Below, in pieces: positions 1 through 5,547 of a DNA stretch of 5,547 bases. The DNA is from an uncultured Muribaculaceae bacterium. Its GTDB lineage: Bacteria; Bacteroidota; Bacteroidia; Bacteroidales; Muribaculaceae. The DNA lies in NCBI GenBank assembly GCA_905207535.1, contig CAJLLX010000114.1:1-5547 (forward strand), given 5' to 3'. Both the position numbers and the translations under genes were made by a program. Numbering within the stretch: position 1 is the stretch's first letter; each line of letters opens with the position of its first letter. A model generated the notes under the pieces. The model saw only the letters and a program-made list of their open reading frames with translations. It was not told the DNA's origin and searched no databases.

Positions 1-80
1 ATGCTACAAAAGTAGCGATTAATATCGGATTGGGCGCATTATCCGCCTATACCTATAAATTCAAATCAAATTCAATTTCA
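1..80 (+). promoter_or_regulatory. A/T-rich leader without Shine-Dalgarno
   Basis: This short stretch lies upstream of the first gene. From about position 46 to the start codon at 81 there is no G on the + strand, and the last 27 bases are almost entirely A, T and C, so there is no purine-rich ribosome binding site. Bacteroidetes genes commonly start this way, relying on an unstructured A/T-rich leader. A small inverted repeat (GCTAC, four A, GTAGC) sits at 3-16; no T-run follows it, so it is not a clear terminator. I could not identify a convincing promoter of the Bacteroidetes primary sigma factor type (TTTG, about 20 bases, TAnnTTTG). The real promoter may lie left of the window. Confidence 0.5.
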
Positions 81-146
81 ATGAAGAAGTTTTACTCAAT
101 TTTAGCCGGCATGCTCCTTGGCGTGGCAGGGTTCACAGCCGAGGCC
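81..146 (+). other. Signal peptide coding segment
   Basis: Residues 1-22 have a two-lysine N-region, a hydrophobic stretch (I-L-A-G-M-L-L-G-V-A-G-F) and small residues at -3 and -1 (A-E-A) ahead of V23. There is no lipobox cysteine, so this looks like a signal peptidase I substrate exported by Sec rather than a lipoprotein. This segment decides the start codon of the gene. Confidence 0.85.
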
Positions 147-2297
147 GTGAATGTCACGGTATCGTGCTCCGCTAACTCCGCGGATGCTGAGCATCTGGTG
201 GTAAAGACCGGCGGCGCCGATGGTGAGGCCGTGACGATGATCCCCGGCGAGTATTATGGTTGCTCGGCAACCATCGACCTGACGAGCGACCTGTATATCA
301 CCACCAACAGCGAGATAGTGCAGCTCTCGGGCGTGAACTACGGCTCGAACTACACCTCGGCCACAGTGACAGACAATGTGTGCGTGCTTTCGCCCGACGT
401 GCTCACCGAGGATTGCACTGTGAACGTATACCTGGATGTATTCAAGGTGATATCGGTGGTTGTGAAAGACGGTGACAGCGACAAGCTGACAGCCAAGGCC
501 GGCTACTACGACGAAGTGACACTTGCCGATGGCGTCAACAAAGTGAAAATTAAGCAGTACGGCAGCTTTACCTTAGGTGTAAAGAACAAGGAGGAGTATA
601 AGATGACCGACATGTTCAGCACCGTAAGCGGCAAGCATTTCGGTGTGAGCGGTTTTGAGTCGGCTTCGGTATACGCATCGGAGTTTGTGGAGGATGATGT
701 GCTCAGCTACACCATCATCCCCGCGAGCGAGTTCCAGGCTCCGTCGTTCAAGCTTCGTGTCGACGATCCTTCGCTTGTACAGGTGCAGGATGTGAACTAC
801 AACCCCGTCACCGGGCTTGTGGCCAACGAGTGGAAAAAGATAGAGATGGACGGCACCACCACCTCTCTGGTGGTGAAGGCAGCCACTTACGGCGATGACC
901 TTTGCTCGGTACGACTCAACGGCGAGGAGCAGGAGGGCTACTACGGCACCTACTCCATCTACAACATCACCCCCGACTCGGAGGTGGATGTCAAGGCCGT
1001 GTTCCCCGACGAGGACTACACCCTGACGGTGAATGTGACCCCGGAGGATTGTGACGGTGTGATTAACAGCGTGAAGGTCGACGGTGCAGAGATCGACTGG
1101 AAGGCCGGTGCCCTCGTGCACTGCGGCAAGAAGGCCGTGTTTGAGCTCAACCAGACCCTGTATATCCTCAAGAGCATCACCATCAACGGCGTGGCCAAAG
1201 ACCTCAGCTCGATATACGGCGACCTCACCGTGAAGATGACCGAAAACACCACCGTAGCCATCGAGGCCGAGAAGAAGCCCACCTATCAGGTGAAGGTACG
1301 CGCCAATCATCCCGAGAGCGTGGCTATGCGTCTGAACTACAGCCTTGACATTAAGCTCGGCGAAGGCGACAACATCGTAGAGTACACCGAGGATGCCAGC
1401 ATGGTATCGATCGACCACACTTTCGGTGCGGTAATCAACACCATCACCTTCAACTACAACGATGGCACCGAGCCTGTGGTGAACACCAACGGCTCGTATA
1501 TGGGCGCTCTGACCACTAACCTTGAGTCGATTGACATCGACGTGACCCCTCTGACCCGCGACAAGCAGTATGTATTCTTCTTCAACGCTCCTGTCGACGG
1601 CATCACCAGCCGTGAGATTTACCCCTACGAGGACTACAGCCGCACAAACAAGATTGTCTTCGAGCAGGGCTACACCGTGGTTAACTTCGGCCTCGGCGAG
1701 AACCCCATCTGCTTCTCCTACTATCCCCGCAACCTGCACCTGGGCTACCTGAACGGCGTAGAGGCAGAGTTCCAGTACTCCGGCTGGCAGCTTGACATGC
1801 AGGACGGCGACGTGCTCAAGGTATACGACGACATCACCCCCGCCACCTATGCAGCCACCTTCACCGCTGAGGAAGGCGCAGAGTACACCCTGCTGAAAGA
1901 CCGCATCGTGGCAGTAGACGACATCACAGCTCCTGTTTCCGACCTGGAGAACACCGAGTTCACCATCATTCCTACCGGTGCCACACCTCAGCTCGATGTA
2001 TATGTGAAGAGCGCCACAGAGGCTGCTCCTGCCGCTGAAGGCGACGATGCTGAGCTCGGCACCAAGATCGAGGCTAACGCCGACGGCCAGTATATTGTGA
2101 AACTGACCTCCGACCTGACCTGCCACATCGCCAAGAGCGACCTCGACGGTGTGGAGAATGTAACCGCAGGCAGCGAGGCTGCTGACGGCGCAGTGTTCAC
2201 CATCACCGGTGTCAAGGTGCTCGACAGCGCCGCTGACTTGAAGACCCTCCCCGCCGGCATCTATGTAGCCAACGGCAAGAAGGTAGTAGTGAAATAA
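81..2297 (+). CDS. Secreted modular beta-repeat protein with C-terminal tail
   Basis: A 738-residue exported protein of unknown function. The frame is open further upstream, but the ATG at 81 is preferred. It gives a classic signal peptide (MKK, hydrophobic core from about 7 to 18, A-E-A cleavage site at 20-22), whereas starting at the TTG at 30 would bury that peptide behind 17 polar residues. Residues 23-689 appear to be seven consecutive beta-rich modules starting near 23, 122, 220, 313, 401, 496 and 590. Most end in a (L/M)-T-x-(D/N)-x-x-(V/I)-x-(V/I)-like strand, for example M-T-E-N-T-T-V-A-I at 386-394. The style recalls InlB B-repeat-like or 'bacterial repeat' domains, but this is by eye only. 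Module 1 has four cysteines (29, 61, 101, 112). Residues 704-738 form a tail (T-I-T-G ... P-A-G-I-Y-V ... G-K-K-V-V-V-K) like those that end many Bacteroidales secreted proteins, sometimes annotated as type IX sorting domains. No catalytic motif is visible. A surface structural or binding role is an inference. The gene is complete and converges on its neighbour. Confidence 0.9.
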   Translation: MKKFYSILAGMLLGVAGFTAEAVNVTVSCSANSADAEHLVVKTGGADGEAVTMIPGEYYGCSATIDLTSDLYITTNSEIVQLSGVNYGSNYTSATVTDNVCVLSPDVLTEDCTVNVYLDVFKVISVVVKDGDSDKLTAKAGYYDEVTLADGVNKVKIKQYGSFTLGVKNKEEYKMTDMFSTVSGKHFGVSGFESASVYASEFVEDDVLSYTIIPASEFQAPSFKLRVDDPSLVQVQDVNYNPVTGLVANEWKKIEMDGTTTSLVVKAATYGDDLCSVRLNGEEQEGYYGTYSIYNITPDSEVDVKAVFPDEDYTLTVNVTPEDCDGVINSVKVDGAEIDWKAGALVHCGKKAVFELNQTLYILKSITINGVAKDLSSIYGDLTVKMTENTTVAIEAEKKPTYQVKVRANHPESVAMRLNYSLDIKLGEGDNIVEYTEDASMVSIDHTFGAVINTITFNYNDGTEPVVNTNGSYMGALTTNLESIDIDVTPLTRDKQYVFFFNAPVDGITSREIYPYEDYSRTNKIVFEQGYTVVNFGLGENPICFSYYPRNLHLGYLNGVEAEFQYSGWQLDMQDGDVLKVYDDITPATYAATFTAEEGAEYTLLKDRIVAVDDITAPVSDLENTEFTIIPTGATPQLDVYVKSATEAAPAAEGDDAELGTKIEANADGQYIVKLTSDLTCHIAKSDLDGVENVTAGSEAADGAVFTITGVKVLDSAADLKTLPAGIYVANGKKVVVK
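147..2147 (+). repeat. Seven diverged ~95-residue protein modules
   Basis: The mature part of the + strand protein divides into about seven blocks with starts spaced 99, 98, 93, 88, 95 and 94 residues apart. A typical block opens with an alternating strand (K-V-I-S-V-V-V, F-K-L-R-V, T-L-T-V-N-V, Y-Q-V-K-V, Y-V-F-F-F). It has a central hydrophobic pair often followed by an N-G turn (R-L-N-G, I-T-I-N-G, Y-L-N-G) and closes with a (L/M)-T-x-(D/N)-x-x-(V/I)-type strand near 108-116, 297-304, 386-394, 477-488 and 675-683. Blocks 2, 6 and 7 fit less well. Identity is low and no DNA-level repeat is evident, so the duplications would be old. The boundaries are estimates. Confidence 0.5.
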
Positions 2298-2304
2298 GGC
2301 TTAG

Positions 2305-2320
2305 ATCTTAGAGCTAAGAT
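2305..2320. repeat. Small perfect palindrome after the + gene stop
   Basis: ATCTTAG and CTAAGAT form a perfect 7-base inverted repeat with a 2-base spacer (AG), starting eight bases past the stop codon at 2297. It is made from the same TTAG-type heptamer words found on the other side of the terminator. There is no T-run after it, so it is not an intrinsic terminator on its own. It may add secondary structure to the 3' end of the transcript. Confidence 0.6.
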
Positions 2321-2329
2321 AGTAGATAG

Positions 2330-2353
2330 ATCGGAGCTGAAGCTCCGATAACT
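2330..2353 (+). repeat. Palindromic repeat, left copy (REP-like)
   Basis: ATCGGAGCT and AGCTCCGAT (2330-2338 and 2341-2349) form a perfect 9-base inverted repeat around GA. In RNA this gives an 8-base-pair stem with a UGAA loop. Together with the following AACT, this 24-base unit matches the reverse complement of 2428-2451 at 22 of 24 positions. The only T-run near the hairpin belongs to the neighbouring terminator, so it reads as a dispersed palindromic element rather than a terminator. Whether it recurs elsewhere in the genome cannot be seen here. Confidence 0.75.
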
Positions 2354-2395
2354 AAAAAAGAAAAAGCGGGCAGCCTTGAGGCCGCCCGCTTTTTT
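2354..2395. terminator. Bidirectional intrinsic terminator
   Basis: The arms GCGGGCAGCC (2366-2375) and GGCCGCCCGC (2380-2389) form a 10-base GC-rich stem around the loop TTGA. It is followed on the + strand by six T (2390-2395). On the - strand it is followed by T5-C-T6, read from the A-tract at 2354-2365. The flanking A and T tracts can also extend the stem by about five pairs. Lying between two convergent genes, it should stop transcripts from both sides. The single imperfect position is A opposite C in the + transcript but a G-U wobble in the - transcript, so the - strand hairpin should be slightly more stable. Confidence 0.92.
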
Positions 2396-2428
2396 AGTGC
2401 TTAGTGCTGAGAGCTTAGAGCTTAGTGA
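2394..2428. repeat. Tandem heptamer repeat, five units
   Basis: Five head-to-tail 7-base units of the form TTAGTGC run without a gap: the first two (2394-2400, 2401-2407) are identical, the third is TGAGAGC, the fourth TTAGAGC and the fifth TTAGTGA. The first unit overlaps the terminator's T-tract. Related words (TTAGATC, TTAGAGC) sit in tandem at 2301-2314 on the other side of the terminator. Short tandem heptamers in intergenic DNA are known in other bacteria, for example the STRR repeats of cyanobacteria. No function can be assigned here. Confidence 0.7.
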
Positions 2429-2455
2429 GTTATCAGAGCTTCAGCTCTGATAACT
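2428..2455 (-). repeat. Palindromic repeat, right copy (REP-like)
   Basis: AGTTATCAGAGCT and AGCTCTGATAACT form a perfect 13-base inverted repeat around TC. It starts 10 bases past the stop codon of the - strand gene (reading leftward). It is the inverted partner of the unit at 2330-2353. Relative to that copy it carries G-to-A and C-to-T changes that fall on the two sides of the same base pair, so the hairpin is preserved. On the + strand it is followed by five A, and on the - strand the T-run comes before the stem rather than after, so it is not a canonical terminator in either direction. Confidence 0.8.
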
Positions 2456-2465
2456 AAAAACTGAT

Positions 2466-5400
2466 TTAGCGGATAAGGAGCTTGGAGGAGAGGGAGCCGC
2501 GGCGCACGATGTAGATGCCGGGAGCGGTGGGGCGGGAGGGGAGGCGGATGCCCTGGATGGTGTAGTATTCGGGCGCGCAGGTGAGAGAGGGGGCGGAGGG
2601 CTCGGCGAAGGGGTCAGTGATGCCGGAGTGATCGGATACCATCACATTATCTATAAAGGAGTAGGCCACGGTGTTGATGGCGCCGTCGAAGCAGAGGCGG
2701 ATGTGGTGGCCGGCATAGGCGGTGAGGGGCAGTGTGACCTGATTCCACTCGCCGGCGTTGCCGCTGCCGAGCACGAGGGGCTCGCCGAGGGGCTGCCAGC
2801 CGTTGGTGTCATCGTTGACGTAGATGGTGAGGGTGTTTTTGTCGTAGTCGCCGAAGCTATAGTGCCAGAACGAGAGTTCGGGCTCAGAGGCGCCGGTGAG
2901 GTCAATGCGGGCCGAGAGGAGGCGCGAGGAGGTGGCGAGGTCGTTGGAGCTGAATACTGCAAAACCGTTATCGCCATCCTGTGCGGCGAGTTTGCCCTTG
3001 AAATCGTTGTCGGTGCCGAGCCACCACTGCGCGCCGTCGTAGGTCATGCCGAAGGCGTGCGACATGTATCCGCCCGGGAACGACTCGGTGAACGGCAGCT
3101 TATAGGGCGCTCCTGCGGGGATCATCTCCACGGTGATGCCTACGCCGTCCTGTCCCTTGCGGTTGACGGGGAATACGGCATACTGCAGCATCTCCTGGTC
3201 GGCCTCGGCCTCGTAGGCCTGATGCTCGTAGGTGCACTCGGTGACACCCTCGGCGATGATTTCGGGAGAATTGTCGATGTAGAGCGCCACGATGTAGCTG
3301 ACATCGCCGGGATTGAACTGCAGACCGTTGACATCGGTGGTGACCGGTGCCCATGTGAGGCGCACTGCGCCGAAATTGTCGCCCGGAGCGAGCCGCAGCC
3401 ACTCGGGACGCGCCGGAGCGGCGAAGCCCACGAAGCAGGAGGTGGTGGCCGTCTCGCCGGTGCCCGAATCGTTGGAGGCGACGACGGTGTAGGTGTTCTC
3501 ACCCTCGGAGGCGCCGGCATCGGTGTAGGTCAGCGCTTTGCCCGGAGCAAGGTCGTCGGAGATATGCGCCACATGGCGGTCGCCCGAATAGATGTCGATA
3601 GCGGTGATTTCGGCGAGCGGATCGCCGTTGAGGTCTACCTCGGGAGCGTTGAAGCTGATGACGGTCTCAAGGGCTCCGTTGATGTGGGGCGTAGCCTTAA
3701 GATTGGTGACCGCACCCGGCGCGGTGAACTCGAGCGGAGCCGAGACGGAGATATTGTCGGCGTAGAGCACGAAATTGTCGGCATCGGAGCAGCAATGGAT
3801 GGCGAAGTAGAAGATGCCATCGTTGTAGGCCTTGAAATTGCCGGTGAGGAGGCGACGCTCGCCCCCCTCGATCTCCACCGGCTCAACGATGCAGGTGGTC
3901 AAGGCATCGGCGCGGGGCGCTGTGCCAACATATGCGGCCACACGCTCGGTGTAGCGCGAGGTCTCAAATCCGAAAGCCTCGAAGGAGAAGGTGTAGATCT
4001 TGCCCCCCTCCAGATGCACGCCCGGGAGCATGAGGAAATCGTCGGGCGCCTCATGGGCGGGGTTGTAGTAGCAGCCGAAATAGCCGCGCTTGTCCCACTC
4101 CCAGGTGTAGCGGTCGTCGTTGTGGTTGATGGCCGTGAGGTGCGACGCCAGCTCCTCGGTAGACATATCGTTGGAGTAGGGCGGAGTGACGGTGCCGAGG
4201 GTGATGTGGTTCGACTCCACCGGTTCGGAGCTGAAATTTGTGGTGCATGCCACCACCGAGTAGGAGAGCGACGTGAGCCCTTCGGTCGGCGCGTCGATAT
4301 GCTCGCTGAAAGTGCAGTCGGTGCAATCATCTGCCACAAGATCCATTACCTCCTGGCCGGTGCGGCGGTAAACTTTGTAGTGGAGATTCTCGAGGTATCC
4401 GCCCATCATCGGCCGGGCCGGAGCCCAGGTGAGGGTGGCGGTGCCGTCGTAGTAGGAGAGATGGAGCGAAGTGACCTCCATGGGCATATCCTCGCCGATA
4501 TAATGCTTGATGATGGCGGCGGGGCCGGTGCCGGCTTCATTGGCGACGGCAACCGAGATGGTGAACTGCGAGGAGTAGCCTACAGTGACCGGCACGGTGA
4601 CCTTCGTGCCGAAAGGCGCCTTGGCCGAGGCGTATTGCTTGTCGTTGATGGAGAGGATGTATGTGCCTTCCCCTTCGGCCTGAGCGCCCGAAAGGAGGGT
4701 AGAGGGCATGGTGAAGGTGACTTCGCCTGTGAGGTCGGCTCCGGAAAATTCGGCCGCGAGCTCCTGCGGATAGTCGGGGACACCGTCGGCCATATGGGCT
4801 ACGCCGAAATAGAGGCCGAGGATCTCGTCGTTGTCGGCGATGCCGTAGACCTTGGTGACGGCGCCTGTGCCCGGGACGATCTCATACATGGCGCTCCCCG
4901 AGTCGCAGCAGGTGACGTAGTAGAAAAGGTTGTTGCGCGGATTTATGGCGCCCGACGAGCTGTACTCCGAGACGATCCCCGTGGAGGCGATGAGGGCGGC
5001 GTCGCCCGTGGCCTTGTCGATGGCATAGAAAGAGCCGTCGAAAGTGATGCCGTAGAGATTGCCGTCGGTGGTGAAGGAGAGCGCGTTGAAATTGAGCGGG
5101 TCGGTGTAGGCCTTGATGCGCGTGGCCTTGACCGCCGAGGGGTCGAACGAGCCGAAATAGGAAGCTCCAGAAGCCTCGTTGCGGAAGCTGCCGTAGCAGG
5201 TGCCGCTTACAGGGTCCTGGGCCATGGAGAAAGCCTTGAAATTATTGTCGTTGACTACACCCATCCCCTTGAGCTCGTAGGTGTCGGCATCGAGGGTGTA
5301 GTAGCTCACGGAGCGGCCGGTGTACTGGTCGACCTCGGCCGAAAGCACCATCACCGTGTCGTCGAAATAGAGCATGCCGGCGTTGCCGAGGCAATACTCG

Positions 5401-5547
5401 GTGTAGCTCACGGCGGTGAAGAGGTCGGTGTCGCCGGCAGTGGGGATCTCGTAGAAGCCGATGTTGGTGTACTGATCGTCGGAGAAGACGATGGCACCGC
5501 GCGCGGGGATGTTGACCATGGCGTCGGCAGCCCGGCGGGTAGCACGG
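2466..5547 (-). CDS. Secreted multidomain Fn3/jelly-roll protein, N-terminus missing
   Basis: The frame stays open past the ATG at 5519 to the window edge. The nine extra residues (R-A-T-R-R-A-A-D-A) and the lack of a signal peptide after that Met suggest the true start lies outside, so this is a 5'-partial gene with 1026 visible residues. Residues below are counted from the Met at 5519. Residues 1-245 look like a beta-propeller, with repeated short strands ending in turns such as F-Y-A-I-D-K-A-T-G-D and M-Y-E-I-V-P-G-T-G. Residues 250-345 and 346-443 look like fibronectin type III domains, 446-597 a jelly-roll carbohydrate-binding or MAM-like fold, 598-698 and 700-803 two further Fn3-like domains, and 805-963 a second jelly roll ending F-I-D-N-V-M-V-S. 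Residues 984-1017 are a tail (Y-T-I-Q-G-I-R ... A-P-G-I-Y-I-V-R-R ... K-L-L-I-R) resembling the + strand protein's end. No catalytic residues are recognised. Binding to glycans or proteins at the cell surface is the likeliest role, by analogy only. Confidence 0.9.
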   Translation of the reverse strand, partial: RATRRAADAMVNIPARGAIVFSDDQYTNIGFYEIPTAGDTDLFTAVSYTEYCLGNAGMLYFDDTVMVLSAEVDQYTGRSVSYYTLDADTYELKGMGVVNDNNFKAFSMAQDPVSGTCYGSFRNEASGASYFGSFDPSAVKATRIKAYTDPLNFNALSFTTDGNLYGITFDGSFYAIDKATGDAALIASTGIVSEYSSSGAINPRNNLFYYVTCCDSGSAMYEIVPGTGAVTKVYGIADNDEILGLYFGVAHMADGVPDYPQELAAEFSGADLTGEVTFTMPSTLLSGAQAEGEGTYILSINDKQYASAKAPFGTKVTVPVTVGYSSQFTISVAVANEAGTGPAAIIKHYIGEDMPMEVTSLHLSYYDGTATLTWAPARPMMGGYLENLHYKVYRRTGQEVMDLVADDCTDCTFSEHIDAPTEGLTSLSYSVVACTTNFSSEPVESNHITLGTVTPPYSNDMSTEELASHLTAINHNDDRYTWEWDKRGYFGCYYNPAHEAPDDFLMLPGVHLEGGKIYTFSFEAFGFETSRYTERVAAYVGTAPRADALTTCIVEPVEIEGGERRLLTGNFKAYNDGIFYFAIHCCSDADNFVLYADNISVSAPLEFTAPGAVTNLKATPHINGALETVISFNAPEVDLNGDPLAEITAIDIYSGDRHVAHISDDLAPGKALTYTDAGASEGENTYTVVASNDSGTGETATTSCFVGFAAPARPEWLRLAPGDNFGAVRLTWAPVTTDVNGLQFNPGDVSYIVALYIDNSPEIIAEGVTECTYEHQAYEAEADQEMLQYAVFPVNRKGQDGVGITVEMIPAGAPYKLPFTESFPGGYMSHAFGMTYDGAQWWLGTDNDFKGKLAAQDGDNGFAVFSSNDLATSSRLLSARIDLTGASEPELSFWHYSFGDYDKNTLTIYVNDDTNGWQPLGEPLVLGSGNAGEWNQVTLPLTAYAGHHIRLCFDGAINTVAYSFIDNVMVSDHSGITDPFAEPSAPSLTCAPEYYTIQGIRLPSRPTAPGIYIVRRGSLSSKLLIR
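2631..4772 (-). repeat. Duplicated Fn3-Fn3-jelly roll block
   Basis: Within the - strand protein the domain order Fn3-like, Fn3-like, jelly-roll-like occurs twice: residues 250-597 (about 3729-4772) and 598-963 (about 2631-3728). Both jelly rolls begin right after an Fn3 domain with P-Y (447-448 and 805-806). They share a middle strand pattern (F-L-M-L-P-G-V-H-L ... Y-T-F-S-F-E against L-L-S-A-R-I-D-L ... L-S-F-W-H) and close with a D-N strand (Y-A-D-N-I-S-V-S and F-I-D-N-V-M-V-S). The copies are strongly diverged and domain edges are by eye. Confidence 0.55.

Noticed and set aside
1..15. The last codons of an upstream + strand gene (frame ending in TAG at 13-15)
   Set aside because: Only four codons are visible before the stop, so this cannot be told apart from chance.
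30..63. A Bacteroidetes-type promoter (TTGG at 30-33, TAAATTCA at 56-63)
   Set aside because: Only a partial match to TTTG and TAnnTTTG, with 22 bases between. It would leave a leader of only about 12 bases, so there is not enough support to annotate.
30..80. An N-terminal extension of the first gene from the TTG at 30
   Set aside because: The extension is polar and would place 17 residues ahead of a textbook signal peptide that begins at the ATG at 81.
573..2126. A 517-codon open frame on the - strand, antisense to the first gene
   Set aside because: It lies wholly opposite a gene with a clear signal peptide, modular structure and tail. Its own product is a His/Val/Gly-rich string without a signal peptide or recognisable domain. 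Long antisense open frames arise readily opposite GC-rich genes with this codon use.
2428..2460. The right palindrome as a second terminator
   Set aside because: The stem is strong but is followed by A on the + strand. On the - strand the T-run precedes the stem, so neither direction has the needed trailing T-tract.
3100..4783. Several - strand open frames of 67-146 codons in other frames of the second gene
   Set aside because: They overlap the large gene completely and encode low-complexity Arg/Pro/Ser/Thr-rich or His/Arg-rich strings typical of out-of-frame reading of GC-rich DNA.

Overview
This window is most likely chromosomal DNA from a GC-rich member of the Bacteroidales, plausibly a gut Muribaculaceae-type or Prevotella-like bacterium. 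That is inferred from three things: the style of the two large exported beta-rich proteins, their short C-terminal tails of the form 'T-I-x-G ... P-x-G-I-Y-(I/V)-x-x-(G/R) ... K-x-(V/L)-x-(K/R)', and a translation start behind an A/T-rich, G-free leader with no Shine-Dalgarno sequence. No taxonomic marker gene is present, so the family-level call is tentative.

Layout. Positions 1-80 are an A/T-rich leader. Positions 81-2297 (+) encode a 738-residue secreted protein: a signal peptide, then what reads as seven consecutive beta-rich modules of about 88-101 residues, then a short C-terminal tail. Positions 2298-2465 are a compact convergent intergenic region. It holds a bidirectional hairpin terminator, a pair of inverted near-identical palindromes flanking it, a smaller palindrome, and a tandem heptamer repeat. 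Positions 2466-5547 (-) encode a second large surface or secreted protein whose N-terminus lies beyond the right edge of the window. It has a propeller-like N-terminal region, two copies of a [Fn3-like, Fn3-like, jelly-roll-like] block, and a tail of the same kind as its neighbour's.

How the parts relate. The genes converge, so they are not an operon. The shared tail suggests both proteins use the same export and anchoring route, possibly a type IX secretion-like system, which is not shown here. No enzyme active site, toxin, defence gene, mobile element gene, tRNA, rRNA or CRISPR array is visible. The most unusual content is the modular repeat structure of both proteins and the dense repeat and palindrome structure of the 168-base gap. 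The gap contains a compensatory base-pair change between its two palindromes.
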